In this document: positions 1 through 9,360 of the stretch, in pieces
Position numbering within the stretch: the stretch's first letter is position 1
Layout: every line of letters begins with the position of its first letter
Origin: an uncultured Verrucomicrobiota bacterium
Lineage (GTDB): Bacteria > Verrucomicrobiota > Kiritimatiellia > CAJWTS01
Direction: 5' to 3'
DNA: 64,000 bases
Assembly: GCA_913047795.1 (NCBI GenBank)
Contig: CAJWTS010000009.1
Location: 19,367 to 83,366, forward strand
Notes under the pieces: generated by a model
Seen by the model: the letters and a program-made list of their open reading frames with translations, nothing else
Database searches by the model: none
Told to the model about the DNA's origin: nothing
Position numbers and translations under genes: made by a program

Positions 1-578
1 GTGCGGGGCTGTGTCGGCGAAGGTACAGATGGAAAAGTGAAATCGGCATAACATCCGGTTGACCGCAGAATGCTCAATTCCTCGTTTACTCCGCACCAAT
101 CTCCGTCTGGTCGCGAATTGCACAGCGCCCAGTTGCCATGTACGAATCCATAGCGTGTTGCCCCCGCCCGGTCGGACCCGAGCAGCCCATGCTCGTTGTG
201 TAGTCGATCGCGAAACGTCGTCAGCTTGTGCCGGAGTCCATCGGCTGTGTCGTGACGGTGATGCAGATGGACCTCAACTTCGCCGAAGCCTTCCCGGCAG
301 AACCCGGCGAGCAGATCCAGGCATTCGGCATCATACTCTTCTTCCGGATAAAAAAACGTATGGCGCGGACAACGTCCCTCGTCGTCCCGCCATGCCGCGA
401 AGACCGCTTGATAGGCCGCACACCATTGCCGCACAATCGCGACCGCCTCATCGCGCGCGACATCGCCACGAAACGGCTCATAGTGGTCAGCTACGCAGAA
501 CATAACGTGACCGCCCTCCAGGTTCCCACCGGGCCGTGCGCGCACGGAGCGCAGGTAGCCCGGCAGCCATCTGTCCAT
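1..578 (-). CDS. Polysaccharide-deacetylase-like protein, 3' end outside the window
   Basis: An open frame of 192 codons runs off the left edge with no stop. It starts at ATG 578, or possibly at in-frame GTGs at 590 or 614, which would overlap the upstream glycosyltransferase stop. Visible motifs are VADHYEP near residue 29, a histidine-rich EVHLHHRHDT near 102-111, and RYGFVHGNWALCNS near 142-155. This pattern resembles NodB-fold polysaccharide deacetylase-like proteins of exopolysaccharide clusters. If the fold is right, it could remove N-acetyl groups from a polymer or intermediate. Catalytic function cannot be confirmed because the C-terminal part is missing. A second deacetylase-like gene lies at 5347-6321. 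Confidence 0.6.
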   Translation of the reverse strand, partial: MDRWLPGYLRSVRARPGGNLEGGHVMFCVADHYEPFRGDVARDEAVAIVRQWCAAYQAVFAAWRDDEGRCPRHTFFYPEEEYDAECLDLLAGFCREGFGEVEVHLHHRHDTADGLRHKLTTFRDRLHNEHGLLGSDRAGATRYGFVHGNWALCNSRPDGDWCGVNEELSILRSTGCYADFTFPSVPSPTQPR

Positions 579-592
579 GGCCTTGTACACCG

Positions 593-1762
593 CTACCTGC
601 TCGTGCGCTTCCACTTACCCGTTAGATCGCCACGACAATACCTCGCGAAGCCGAAGAGCAGCGCAAGCTGCATCGTAAAGAAATAGAGGCATCCCGTCGG
701 AATGGCAAACCCGGGAAGGCGACGTCCACGCGCGAAGAACCCGACCATCGCAAGGATCAGTATCGGCACACCGAATACCAGGTGGAATCGGGCAATTGGC
801 GTCCCATGTTGCCAGCCGATCCAATAGGTCAACGCGTCCAGGAGAAGAAGGATCAGCAGGTGCGGCGTAAGCCAGCGCAGGACCTTGTGCGACCAGAACA
901 TCCAGGCAAAAATTCCTAACCGCGGGGACAGGGATCGCCGACAGAGGTGAAGCGCCTGGAAATCGCCGGCCCCGATTCGGACGCGCCGCCCCCACTCGTC
1001 GCTTACTGACGCCGGCATCTCTTCGTGCGCCACGGCGTCGTGATCATAAATCATGCGACGGCCCTGTTCACGAACCTTCATGCCAATCACAAGATCGTCC
1101 ACAATCGTATTCGCCGGTATGTCGTTCCAGAACAGTTCGCGGCGAATGGCGTAGATGGCGCCATTTGCGCCCAGACAGGAATCCAGACGACTTTCCAGAA
1201 TTTTGAATCGCGTTTCCCATCGCCAGTACAACCCTTCATCCGTATCGCTGCCGTCGTGCTCGCGAAGAACCAATCGTCCGCAAACACCGCCGATGCCTGC
1301 ATCTTCAAAATGCCGAACCAATAGACGCAGCGCATTCGGTTCGAACTCGGTATTGGCATCGGTAAATACGAGTAGCGGCTCCCGGCAGTCCGCAACGAGA
1401 TCGCGCAAGACCCCGATCTTGCCACGCTGCTCGTCAAAGATACGCGCGTGTATCCGGGCATCGGCGGCGGCCAGCGACCGAACGATCTCGGCCGTGCGAT
1501 CATGCGAGCCGTCGACACCGATGTAGATCGCAAGGCGGTCGCCGGGATAATCGGATGCCAACAGGTTCCGGACACGGTCCTCAATGTGGGTCTCTTCGTT
1601 GTGCGCGGCGATCAGCACGCCGAGCGCAGGCGTCGAATCGGCGGTCCCGGAGGCGGCATCACGCCGGGATGCGGCGCCAAAGAGCGAAATCAAGACCGGG
1701 TAGGCCAACCATGTATAGGCCAGCAAACAAAAGGCGAACAACACAACCACATCAATAAACAT
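593..1762 (-). CDS. Membrane-anchored family 2 glycosyltransferase
   Basis: 389 residues. An N-terminal membrane helix (about 3-28) is followed by a GT-A domain with AAHNEE (52-57), VDGSHD (83-88), FTDAN (133-137), DD at 222-223 and a late RRVRIGAGDFQ segment (259-269). Two or three C-terminal helices occupy about 290-380. This layout matches inner-membrane GT2 enzymes of the cellulose-synthase/hyaluronan-synthase-like type, which add sugars from nucleotide donors on the cytoplasmic face. Whether it is processive cannot be told. The ATG at 1762 sits 12 bases after the upstream stop. It probably shares a transcript with the acetyltransferase before it. Confidence 0.85.
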   Translation of the reverse strand: MFIDVVVLFAFCLLAYTWLAYPVLISLFGAASRRDAASGTADSTPALGVLIAAHNEETHIEDRVRNLLASDYPGDRLAIYIGVDGSHDRTAEIVRSLAAADARIHARIFDEQRGKIGVLRDLVADCREPLLVFTDANTEFEPNALRLLVRHFEDAGIGGVCGRLVLREHDGSDTDEGLYWRWETRFKILESRLDSCLGANGAIYAIRRELFWNDIPANTIVDDLVIGMKVREQGRRMIYDHDAVAHEEMPASVSDEWGRRVRIGAGDFQALHLCRRSLSPRLGIFAWMFWSHKVLRWLTPHLLILLLLDALTYWIGWQHGTPIARFHLVFGVPILILAMVGFFARGRRLPGFAIPTGCLYFFTMQLALLFGFARYCRGDLTGKWKRTSR

Positions 1763-1774
1763 GGTCCGCCAATC

Positions 1775-2323
1775 TCAGGACGTGTCCGCGTCATGCATCT
1801 TAACAACCTTGGCGGGAATCCCGACGGCGGTGGCGCCCGCGGGTATCTCATCCAACACGACGGCATTCGCCCCGATCCTGGCGCCGTCGCCGATGCACGC
1901 TTTGCCGATAATCTTGGCGCCGGCACCGACGAAGACGTTATCCCCGACACAGGGAACCGCGCCCGCTTCAGCGCCGATCGTCACGCCGTGCTCCAACTTG
2001 ACATCACAACCACCCACCACCGCTGTATTGATCACCACACCGCGACTGTGAATCAAGACGAACCCGGGTCCGAACCATGCGCCGCGCCCAATCGTGCAGC
2101 CGCCGAACACGACGTTAATCTTGTTGAAGATCATCGCGAACGGCGTCAATCGCAGGCGGTGGGACGCCTGCATCAAACGATATACAATCATCGCGAAGGT
2201 GCCGTCGGTGACCAGCGCCTTCAACAGGTTCCGCCGCGACAATCCACCGTAAAGCCAGATGGCTTTCGCCCGTAGATCCGACGCGATCAGAGCAAACAGA
2301 CCCTCAGCCGACCCAGACGTCAT
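1775..2323 (-). CDS. Hexapeptide-repeat acetyltransferase, serine acetyltransferase-like
   Basis: 182 residues from the ATG at 2323, which has a perfect AGGAGG six bases upstream; a further-upstream ATG is possible but less likely. The C-terminal two thirds is left-handed beta-helix, with repeats such as IGRGAW, IGAEAG, VGDNVFVGAGAKIIG and IGDGARIGANAVV, ending in the AVGIPAKVVK tail typical of CysE/WbbJ-like O-acetyltransferases. In this setting it most likely O-acetylates a sugar or intermediate using acetyl-CoA rather than acting in cysteine synthesis. It overlaps the end of the carbamoyltransferase gene by 20 bases, which suggests translational coupling. Confidence 0.85.
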   Translation of the reverse strand: MTSGSAEGLFALIASDLRAKAIWLYGGLSRRNLLKALVTDGTFAMIVYRLMQASHRLRLTPFAMIFNKINVVFGGCTIGRGAWFGPGFVLIHSRGVVINTAVVGGCDVKLEHGVTIGAEAGAVPCVGDNVFVGAGAKIIGKACIGDGARIGANAVVLDEIPAGATAVGIPAKVVKMHDADTS

Positions 2324-4106
2324 CGATCTCCTCCTCAACATAGTCATCGGTGCCCTCTATCTGATCGCCTCGCACGAGATAGTTTCCAATCGCCAGGTTT
2401 CCAAGGTGACCAAGTTTGAAGGCCCGCACGGCATCATAGGGACTACAGACAATCGGCTCCTCATGAATATTGAAGCTCGTATTGATAATCGACGAGAGCC
2501 CCGTTAGCGCCTGGTATTCCTTGATCACTTTCCAATAGCTCGCATTGGAGGCTTCGCTCACCAATTGCGGCCGGGCGGTGCCGTCGACATGCACGACGGC
2601 CGGGCACTTAGCCTTCATCTCATCGTGGCAATCATACGTGATCGTCATGAATTCTGCCGGGTACGTGCACCGCTTCTCGTTGATGTAGTTCTTATCGGCC
2701 TCCTCACGCAAGGTGCTGGGCGCAAAGGGCATGAACTCTGTGCGTCGAAGTTTTTCGTTCAGCCAGTCGTTTACACTTGGATCCGTCGGCTGGTAGAGAA
2801 TCGAACGATTGCCCAGTGCCCGCGGCCCGAATTCCATACGCCCGTGGAAGCGCGCCACGACTTCCCCGTCGGCCAATGTTCGTGCGATCACGCTCTCGAT
2901 ATCATCGTGGAATTCGTAGACCAGCTTGGCCTCGTCCAGAGCCGCCTGGATCTCATCGTTCGAATACGACGGACCCCAGTATACATCGTCAATCCTTGTC
3001 GGCTCATAACCCGCTCCGCTGCGCTTTCGCTCCTGGGCGTATACATGCAGGGCCCCGCCGACGGCCAGACCACCATCGCCCATGGCCGGAAAAACAAACA
3101 CCGAGGAGACGCCGTCCGTCTCAAGCACCTCCTGGTTGACACGAACGTTGGCGAAGAAGCCACCGGCGAGACACACATCACCAACGCCGGTGCGCTCAAC
3201 CCAGAAGCGAACCAGTTCGGAGGTCACGTCTTCGACGCGCTTCTGCAGGCCCGCCGAAATATCCTCGCGCGAGACGCCATCGAATGCCGGTTCAAAAACA
3301 TGACTCCATATCTCAGGGAACGGGACAATTTCAGGATGCGGCGGATAGTAGAATCGATCATTGTACGGGGCGACAATCGTTCCGTTCCGCGCCTGGATTA
3401 ATCCGGCGTAGAAATCGTACGTACGCTGCGGATCCCCAAAGGCGGCCAGGCCGGTGATTTTTCCCTCGTGACGTGTGGCCTTGTAACCCAGGCCTACCGT
3501 CACGGTCGTATATAGAATGCCGATGCTGTAGTTTCGTACGATCTCCGTCAGCGGCGTCAGTTCCCCATCGCGCCCGACATAGACGGCCGCACTCAGGCCG
3601 TCGCCCTGCCCGTCCGCCGTGATGATCAGCGCGTCACGCTTGCCGGATGTGTAGTAGGCCGATGCAGCGTGCGAAAAATGGTGATCCAACCAATGAACCC
3701 TGATTCCGCCCAGACCCATCTCCGCGACCCAGCGCCGGATTCTCCGCCGACGAATCCAATTGAAATAGTAGGCGTAGAGAAAGCTGAGCGGTCCCCATTT
3801 CTGCCAGCGCCGCACGAAGAACAGCATCCAGCGCCATCGCGGACAACGCACAAAAGTGTCTTTCAAAATCCGAAACAACAGTTTGCCCGGCGGACAAAGC
3901 GTGATGGCGATGTGGTCGACGGTCTCCGCCGTCGCGCCCGACTCCTGCAGGACATATCGCAAGCTATGCTCCGGCATGCCATGCAACCGGCCGTCGTGCA
4001 TCTTGATCCGCGAAAAACGCTCCTCTTCGGCTGCAGCGACAACCCGCCCATCATCGACAACGCACGCGCTGCAATTATGCCCTTCGTATATGCCGATAAT
4101 TCTCAT
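2304..4106 (-). CDS. NodU/CmcH-type O-carbamoyltransferase
   Basis: 600 residues from ATG 4106; an in-frame GTG at 4133 is the alternative start. The N-terminus IIGIYEGHNCSACVVDDG and the EEERFSRIK segment match the ASKHA-like YrdC-independent domain of NodU/TobZ. The C-terminal part has the family hallmark GRMEFGPRALGNRSIL and NTSFNIHEEPIVCSP. Members transfer carbamoyl from carbamoyl phosphate, through carbamoyl-adenylate, to a sugar hydroxyl. It probably carbamoylates a residue of the polymer or its precursor, as NodU does for Nod factors. Length is normal for the family and no key motif is missing by eye. Confidence 0.92.
   Translation of the reverse strand: MRIIGIYEGHNCSACVVDDGRVVAAAEEERFSRIKMHDGRLHGMPEHSLRYVLQESGATAETVDHIAITLCPPGKLLFRILKDTFVRCPRWRWMLFFVRRWQKWGPLSFLYAYYFNWIRRRRIRRWVAEMGLGGIRVHWLDHHFSHAASAYYTSGKRDALIITADGQGDGLSAAVYVGRDGELTPLTEIVRNYSIGILYTTVTVGLGYKATRHEGKITGLAAFGDPQRTYDFYAGLIQARNGTIVAPYNDRFYYPPHPEIVPFPEIWSHVFEPAFDGVSREDISAGLQKRVEDVTSELVRFWVERTGVGDVCLAGGFFANVRVNQEVLETDGVSSVFVFPAMGDGGLAVGGALHVYAQERKRSGAGYEPTRIDDVYWGPSYSNDEIQAALDEAKLVYEFHDDIESVIARTLADGEVVARFHGRMEFGPRALGNRSILYQPTDPSVNDWLNEKLRRTEFMPFAPSTLREEADKNYINEKRCTYPAEFMTITYDCHDEMKAKCPAVVHVDGTARPQLVSEASNASYWKVIKEYQALTGLSSIINTSFNIHEEPIVCSPYDAVRAFKLGHLGNLAIGNYLVRGDQIEGTDDYVEEEIDDVWVG
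2330..2335 (-). promoter_or_regulatory. Ribosome-binding site for the acetyltransferase
   Basis: AGGAGG six bases before the ATG at 2323. It lies inside the coding end of the carbamoyltransferase gene and decides between this start and the ATG at 2347. Confidence 0.8.
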
Positions 4107-4138
4107 GAATTTCGTGTGGGATCGAGAATCCACACACC

Positions 4139-5323
4139 TTACCCGCCGGGTGCGCGTTGAACAACTTCAACAATCTCCCTTGTCTTGGCCTCCCACGTCT
4201 CACCCACAACGGCATCGCTGATTCGCCGTCGAAAGTCAGCATCGGGCGGCGACTCCGTGCGCCGTCGCAGCGCTGCGATGAAACCGTCCGCGTCCGAGGC
4301 AACGTCGACAAACGAGTCCTCTTCCCCGCCCGCCGATATCCGCGCATAGGGTTCCACTTCGGGCAGCGCCGTGGAAACCACCGGACACCCGGCCGCCAGC
4401 ATCTCGCGTAGCTTGATCGGATTCACGGCGCGTGTCAGTTCGTTGACAACGAAGGGTATGGTCCCGACATCAAAATGCGCGATGTATGCCGGCAATTCAT
4501 CGAATGGACGCGGACCCAGCAAGTGCACGTTCGGCTCGCGCGCCAGGCGATCCACGTTCACATCCGCGCGACCAATCAGCAGGAAGTGGCGATCCGGCAA
4601 CTCGCGCGCCGCGCGGCAAATCAAGTCCTGGTCCAACCATTCTGAGAGTAATCCAAAGAAGCCCACGATCGCACCGGAGGGCAGGTCGGGCGGACGCTTC
4701 GCGGCGTCCAGGCCGGCGGCGAAGTTCGCATGATTCACGCCGTGCATGACCAGGCTGACACGGTCATGCCGCGTCCGACAATGCTTGTATAGATCTGTCG
4801 AGCTGGCGATCACGGCGTCGGAATAGCGACAACAAGCGGCGTCCGCGGCGTCCATCAGTTCGGAATCATACATATCGAAGGCCGACCAACGGTCGACACA
4901 ATGATAGATCACCTTGCCGCGCCACCCGCGCATGGCCTCGGCCAGCACAGGCACATAGTTGATCAGCACGGGAGTCCTGAACGATAATCGCCGGGCCACA
5001 CGCGACGCACGGACACGACACATCATTCCGTTCAGGCGCCTCACCCAGGCTGACGACGGAATTGGAAGCAGCAACGGCGTCAGAACGTGAATCTCTCCGT
5101 CAACCTTCCCCGGAGCCCGTCGCGCACCGGCAAACGCCTTGCGCAGCTTATCAACGATGCGCGACCGATCGGAACTCGATCCGAGACTCGGCTTCCGCAT
5201 GCCGGCGCCCTCCACCCATAGGACACGATGGCCCATGCGCGCCAACTCGAAGGCAATCTGGTGCTTGCTCGTGGGGTTATCGTGGCTGGCCTGCCACGCG
5301 TTCGCGATGATGACGACATCCAT
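4139..5323 (-). CDS. Family 4-type (GT-B) glycosyltransferase
   Basis: 394 residues from ATG 5323. The N-terminal half starts with a Rossmann-like strand and a HQIAFELARMGHRVLWVEG segment, as in GT-B enzymes. The C-terminal half has the donor-site region LLGPRPFDELPAYIAHFDVGTIPF and REMLAAGCPVVST with the usual spaced glutamates. These enzymes are soluble or peripheral and retain the anomeric configuration. Donor and acceptor are unknown. The gene stands between a deacetylase-like gene and the carbamoyltransferase, 23 bases after the former, and has no strong ribosome-binding site. Confidence 0.82.
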   Translation of the reverse strand: MDVVIIANAWQASHDNPTSKHQIAFELARMGHRVLWVEGAGMRKPSLGSSSDRSRIVDKLRKAFAGARRAPGKVDGEIHVLTPLLLPIPSSAWVRRLNGMMCRVRASRVARRLSFRTPVLINYVPVLAEAMRGWRGKVIYHCVDRWSAFDMYDSELMDAADAACCRYSDAVIASSTDLYKHCRTRHDRVSLVMHGVNHANFAAGLDAAKRPPDLPSGAIVGFFGLLSEWLDQDLICRAARELPDRHFLLIGRADVNVDRLAREPNVHLLGPRPFDELPAYIAHFDVGTIPFVVNELTRAVNPIKLREMLAAGCPVVSTALPEVEPYARISAGGEEDSFVDVASDADGFIAALRRRTESPPDADFRRRISDAVVGETWEAKTREIVEVVQRAPGG

Positions 5324-5346
5324 GCTTGGGTTCAACGGTTTACAGT

Positions 5347-6321
5347 TTACGCCTCAACCTTTACCGGATCGAACGGTTGAGGATTGAGAAAAAATTTGCG
5401 GCGGACCCGGTATTCGATCTGGCCGATCAGGCGCATGAGCGAATGGAGCGGGTGCAGACGTAACTCAGGCGGCGATACCATCGGCAAGGCGTCGTCCCGC
5501 TTCCAGGCGCTAATGGGGCACGCGGATAGACGGCTATCGTTCCCCAGTAAACGGATCAGGCTCTCGAGCCGACGACAATTCTTCTGGATGTAGGCGGTGC
5601 CGCTTCGCGTCCGGTAAAAAAATTCCCGGGGATGGGTCAGGATTGTCGCGGCCGCATATCCGGCCCCGGCCATGCGACGCAGGGCATCCTTCATCTCCAG
5701 GGATCCGAGCGCACAAATCTCCAGGTGGCGGTACGGTCCATCGGCCCAGGGGATTGGACTGCGCAGCACATTCACCGGTAAATCCACAATGCCCTCCCAG
5801 GCCGCCGCATCGTTCCTCACGGCAAAGTGGTCGTTCAATTGCGACGCGATGGAACTCTTCTGATCCAGGTCCCGATTGGAACTCATGTACAAGTTGTTCG
5901 CCTGCATGGCCCTTAGACTATCCACGTTGGCTGCCAGTGCTCCGGCCCGGAATGCCACAACGTTCTCAACGCCGCAGGCATCGAACATCTCCATCCCGAT
6001 GCGAATCAGCCGGGTCTGGGTCGCTAGATCCTCGCGCCAGAACGTGTCTTGCTGGTCGGTGAAGTTGTCGATTTGCGCGACCACCGGATGCAGATGCATC
6101 TGCACCTCGTGTCCCTCGGATTGGATGTAGCGGCAAAGTTCACGAACCGGCTTAACCCCCCAGCGTGTTGCACCCATGATATCAACAAAGAACGTGACCG
6201 GCACGCCGTGGTCGTTCGCGACGGCGATGATGTGGTCGACGCCCTTCCCGTACCCGCGCGCCTCGAGATCGAAGTCGCCGGAATAATAGACGTCGATGTC
6301 GACGGTCAGGAAAACGCGCAC
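5347..6321 (-). CDS. NodB-like polysaccharide deacetylase
   Basis: 324 residues from GTG 6321. This start lies one base after the preceding gene's TAG and has GGAGA upstream, so I prefer it to longer options. VRVFLTVDIDVYY supplies the first strand with the aspartate pair, QMHLHP (75-79) gives the histidine motif, AFRAGALAAN follows, and LTHPREF is near 240. These correspond to the metal-binding and catalytic motifs of carbohydrate esterase 4-like enzymes. The protein has no signal peptide, so it may act on a cytoplasmic, lipid-linked intermediate. Whether it is an active deacetylase is inferred. Confidence 0.75.
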   Translation of the reverse strand: MRVFLTVDIDVYYSGDFDLEARGYGKGVDHIIAVANDHGVPVTFFVDIMGATRWGVKPVRELCRYIQSEGHEVQMHLHPVVAQIDNFTDQQDTFWREDLATQTRLIRIGMEMFDACGVENVVAFRAGALAANVDSLRAMQANNLYMSSNRDLDQKSSIASQLNDHFAVRNDAAAWEGIVDLPVNVLRSPIPWADGPYRHLEICALGSLEMKDALRRMAGAGYAAATILTHPREFFYRTRSGTAYIQKNCRRLESLIRLLGNDSRLSACPISAWKRDDALPMVSPPELRLHPLHSLMRLIGQIEYRVRRKFFLNPQPFDPVKVEA

Positions 6322-6322
6322 G

Positions 6323-7555
6323 CTATGTTTGTCTCCGTTTGAGCATACTGATGACACCGATCGCGGCGTGCGGAAGCAGGAAGGGCTCCAGCGGGAACGC
6401 AAATCGCATGGACCCGTAGAACATCAGAACCGTCGCCAGGTTCGTGCCCAACATCGCGATCAGCAAAAACCGAAAGTCGCCGCGCGTCTGTCGCCACGCG
6501 GCGCACAGTCCGACCAGGAACGCCGCGTACAGGAGCCAGCGATAGCAGCACACACCGAGTGATCCCCATCCCGGTTTCCAGGGAATCGGTATGTAGGCGC
6601 GAACACATTTGCCCACGAGCAACAAGGGATAACTGTGCAGGTTGCCCTTGATATAGGCGATCCCGCGGCGAAAATAGTAGTCGTCTGTTTCGTACTCCGA
6701 TTTCGTCCTGGCCAGATCCGCCATCGGCGTTTCACCAGGAATCTGGTTCGGGAAAACCCAGTAACCCCAATAGCCCATGTTGGTGGCAACCACCGGGTTA
6801 TTGCCGCCGTAGAACGTCTGCCCACGGAGCGTGCTGAGTACGGGCGCCTCACCGGAGACACGATGGTTGCGCAGAATCCAAACGCATGCAGGCACCAGAA
6901 AGATCAGCAACATCGTGACGAGTCGACGGCACTCGGTTCGCTCGGGCCGTATGCGCGCAACGAGCGCGAGCACGACGACAATCGGCGCCATCAATACAAA
7001 ATTTGCGCGAACGAGACAGGCGAGTCCGAGCAATACGGCGCCAGCCCACCGCGCCGATTTCGCCGCCAGTAAACAGGCCACACCTGCACCGGTAAGCAAC
7101 GCGAATAAGGGTTCAGAATCGCCACCAGAGGCATAGAACAATGCGGCCGGATGAAGCGCGTACAGCAGGCCGGCAACGAGCGCGGCCAACGGCGCCTGGG
7201 TAACCGCGAGCGCAACCGCCCCCGCCGCGACGGCGGCCATGCTATTTACAAGCATTCCGACAAGCCGCATCAAGAGATCGCGATCCATGGAGGGTGCGAT
7301 CTTCAGCGCCGCGTAAACTGTCGCGGGCCATCCCGGCAGCCTTCGCATGGACGGCGTATCCGGCCAGAACGACTCCTTTACGACGTACCCATGCCCGTCC
7401 GCCATATTGCCGGCCAGGTGCAGGAAGTAGTGGGCGTCGCTCTCCATCGGCCGATCGATACCAAACAGGAACCCGACGGCCACATTCAGCCCGAGCGCAA
7501 CGACGAATACAACGCCGAGCGCGATACCTGTTTTATTGAATGCACCGGTCATCAT
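6323..7555 (-). CDS. Polytopic GT-C-like membrane glycosyltransferase
   Basis: 410 residues from ATG 7555, which forms an ATGA junction with the upstream stop and has GGAAG upstream. About nine to eleven hydrophobic helices are visible. A first periplasmic loop carries an acidic pair in MESDAHYF, followed by GYVVKESFWPDTPSMRRLPGWP. This resembles the ArnT/PMT/GT39-like superfamily, whose members use polyprenyl-phosphate sugars at the outer face of the inner membrane. No identifiable ligase or Wzy hallmark was found. Substrate is unknown. It is one of six such genes in the window. Confidence 0.7.
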   Translation of the reverse strand: MMTGAFNKTGIALGVVFVVALGLNVAVGFLFGIDRPMESDAHYFLHLAGNMADGHGYVVKESFWPDTPSMRRLPGWPATVYAALKIAPSMDRDLLMRLVGMLVNSMAAVAAGAVALAVTQAPLAALVAGLLYALHPAALFYASGGDSEPLFALLTGAGVACLLAAKSARWAGAVLLGLACLVRANFVLMAPIVVVLALVARIRPERTECRRLVTMLLIFLVPACVWILRNHRVSGEAPVLSTLRGQTFYGGNNPVVATNMGYWGYWVFPNQIPGETPMADLARTKSEYETDDYYFRRGIAYIKGNLHSYPLLLVGKCVRAYIPIPWKPGWGSLGVCCYRWLLYAAFLVGLCAAWRQTRGDFRFLLIAMLGTNLATVLMFYGSMRFAFPLEPFLLPHAAIGVISMLKRRQT

Positions 7556-9333
7556 TGCTTCCATCGTCGCGGCCGAGTCTGCCGCCAGTTGTCGCCCCAG
7601 ATCATGCGTGGCCGGGCGAAGCCCATACCGTCGCGAAACTCATCAATGCTCAGACGGTAGACCATGCTCTCCTTCACCCGATGCTGATCCAGAACACCGA
7701 GGCACTCAAAGACAGCCGCCGGGCGACTGCGCGCCTGGAGATAGACGTAAAACGGCCAATACGACGACTGGAAATGATTCGGATCCAGTATGCCAACGTA
7801 CACAACGGCATTCGTATCCGCCGTCGCGAGCATCTCCGAAAGCGATTCGTCGACTTTAAAGTTTTCCAGATAGTAGGTCAGGCCCATCACGGGATAGCCC
7901 GAGTAGTTGAGTCCGGCAATGTATACGTGTGCGCCCTCGCCATGCTCGGCAAGGTACTCGGCCACGGCCTTGAGATTGCTCCGTGGATGCTCGAAGTAGC
8001 GGACGGCGGATCCCGCATACGCTGCGCCCATGAAAATGGCCAGGGTCAGGACCGCGGCACAGTCAAACCATCGGCGCCGGTCGCCCACCAGTCGCAAACC
8101 TTCGGTCAACCCTACCGCAAGAATCAAGACGAGCCCCGGAAGAAAAAACATGTGGTAGCGCACATGCGAGAAGAGGCCTGCTGTGGCTGTCATGGCTATG
8201 CTGACCAGGAACGGCACGACCGCAAGCAGAAGCATATCCGGCGCGTCGCGCAAAAGTCGCCAGACACCGATGCCAAAAGCTATGAAGCCGGGAATCAGCC
8301 AGACCGGGTGCATATCCAGCGCCGTGTACCAATGAAAGGTATCACCCATAATCGCCCAGATATTTATCGTCCCCTCCTTGCCGGTCACCGTTTCGCCGGC
8401 CTGAAAGATCAAGGGGGCGACGACGCTATGCAGGAGAAAGATGATGTAGAGCCCGACCAGGTGCAGGCCCAGCATACGCAACCGGAACTCCGGCCGCGCC
8501 GATGCGCGGTCCGGCGCGCGCGGCGCGGCGATCAACGCCACGCCCTGTCCAATCACGAAGACGATGCCGGAAAGATGACAAAGACCTGCCGCAACCAACA
8601 CGAGCAGGTATCCGACCGCGCGCCACGGCGTCCAGGCCCGCGTTAGTGCCTGGAGCAGTAGCCACGACAAGAGCACAAAGAAGACGAGCGGAGCATTGCC
8701 CTTGGCCATCTGGGAATACCAGATGTGAATGGGGGTCACGGCCAGAAGGAGGCCGGCCGCCAGTCCCGACCAGGTACCAAATCGCCGCGCGACGACCAGG
8801 AACGCCAACGGGGCGGAGGCCGCGCCCAGCACCATCGCCGGCAACCGAACGCTCCACTCCGATACACCGGTGACACGCGTGACGAGCCAACTGAGGAGCG
8901 AGTGCAACGTATGTGCACTTCCCGACGGATGAACGAACGCACGTACCGGTTCCCGCGTGATGATCGATTTCACGAGGAAGACCTCGTCGGACGTGAAACT
9001 CGATCCGATCCCGAAAAGGCGGATCGCGAACGCAGCAACAGTGATAAGTATCAGTCCGAGACGCCACGAAGCATCCCACGGCGGCGGTACGTTCGCAGCC
9101 GCGGATTGCGTCGGATCGTGAAAACAGTAGGCAATCGATCGCGCATACAGCACGCCGACCACGCATCCCCCGATGAGCATGAACCGCAGAATCGCAAGTC
9201 CGGACAAATAGTCGGCGCGATAGACCCGGTACGCTGACGGCAATACGTGATCGATCAACACTGCGGGCCACACGGATACGGCTCCCAGTCCGAGCGCCAC
9301 CGCGATGACGCGTATTATCGTTACCGGTTTCAT
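7552..9333 (-). CDS. Polytopic GT39/ArnT-like membrane glycosyltransferase
   Basis: 593 residues from ATG 9333. Many hydrophobic helices are present, and the first large loop contains FTSDEVFLVKSI (SDE at 115-117), close to the catalytic acidic motif of dolichyl-phosphate-mannose mannosyltransferase-like (PMT_2) proteins. A small soluble C-terminal region follows residue 470 or so. These enzymes transfer sugars from a polyprenyl phosphate carrier to lipid, glycan or protein at the periplasmic face. The stop overlaps the next gene's ATG, so the two polytopic proteins may be made together. Confidence 0.8.
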   Translation of the reverse strand: MKPVTIIRVIAVALGLGAVSVWPAVLIDHVLPSAYRVYRADYLSGLAILRFMLIGGCVVGVLYARSIAYCFHDPTQSAAANVPPPWDASWRLGLILITVAAFAIRLFGIGSSFTSDEVFLVKSIITREPVRAFVHPSGSAHTLHSLLSWLVTRVTGVSEWSVRLPAMVLGAASAPLAFLVVARRFGTWSGLAAGLLLAVTPIHIWYSQMAKGNAPLVFFVLLSWLLLQALTRAWTPWRAVGYLLVLVAAGLCHLSGIVFVIGQGVALIAAPRAPDRASARPEFRLRMLGLHLVGLYIIFLLHSVVAPLIFQAGETVTGKEGTINIWAIMGDTFHWYTALDMHPVWLIPGFIAFGIGVWRLLRDAPDMLLLAVVPFLVSIAMTATAGLFSHVRYHMFFLPGLVLILAVGLTEGLRLVGDRRRWFDCAAVLTLAIFMGAAYAGSAVRYFEHPRSNLKAVAEYLAEHGEGAHVYIAGLNYSGYPVMGLTYYLENFKVDESLSEMLATADTNAVVYVGILDPNHFQSSYWPFYVYLQARSRPAAVFECLGVLDQHRVKESMVYRLSIDEFRDGMGFARPRMIWGDNWRQTRPRRWKQ

Positions 9334-9360
9334 TCCAACGTCAGCCCCTATTTGCCGCGT

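Noticed and set aside
1448..2275. 275-codon open frame on the plus strand
   Set aside because: It is antisense to the glycosyltransferase and acetyltransferase genes; its translation is low-complexity and without motifs, while both minus-strand genes have clear domains.
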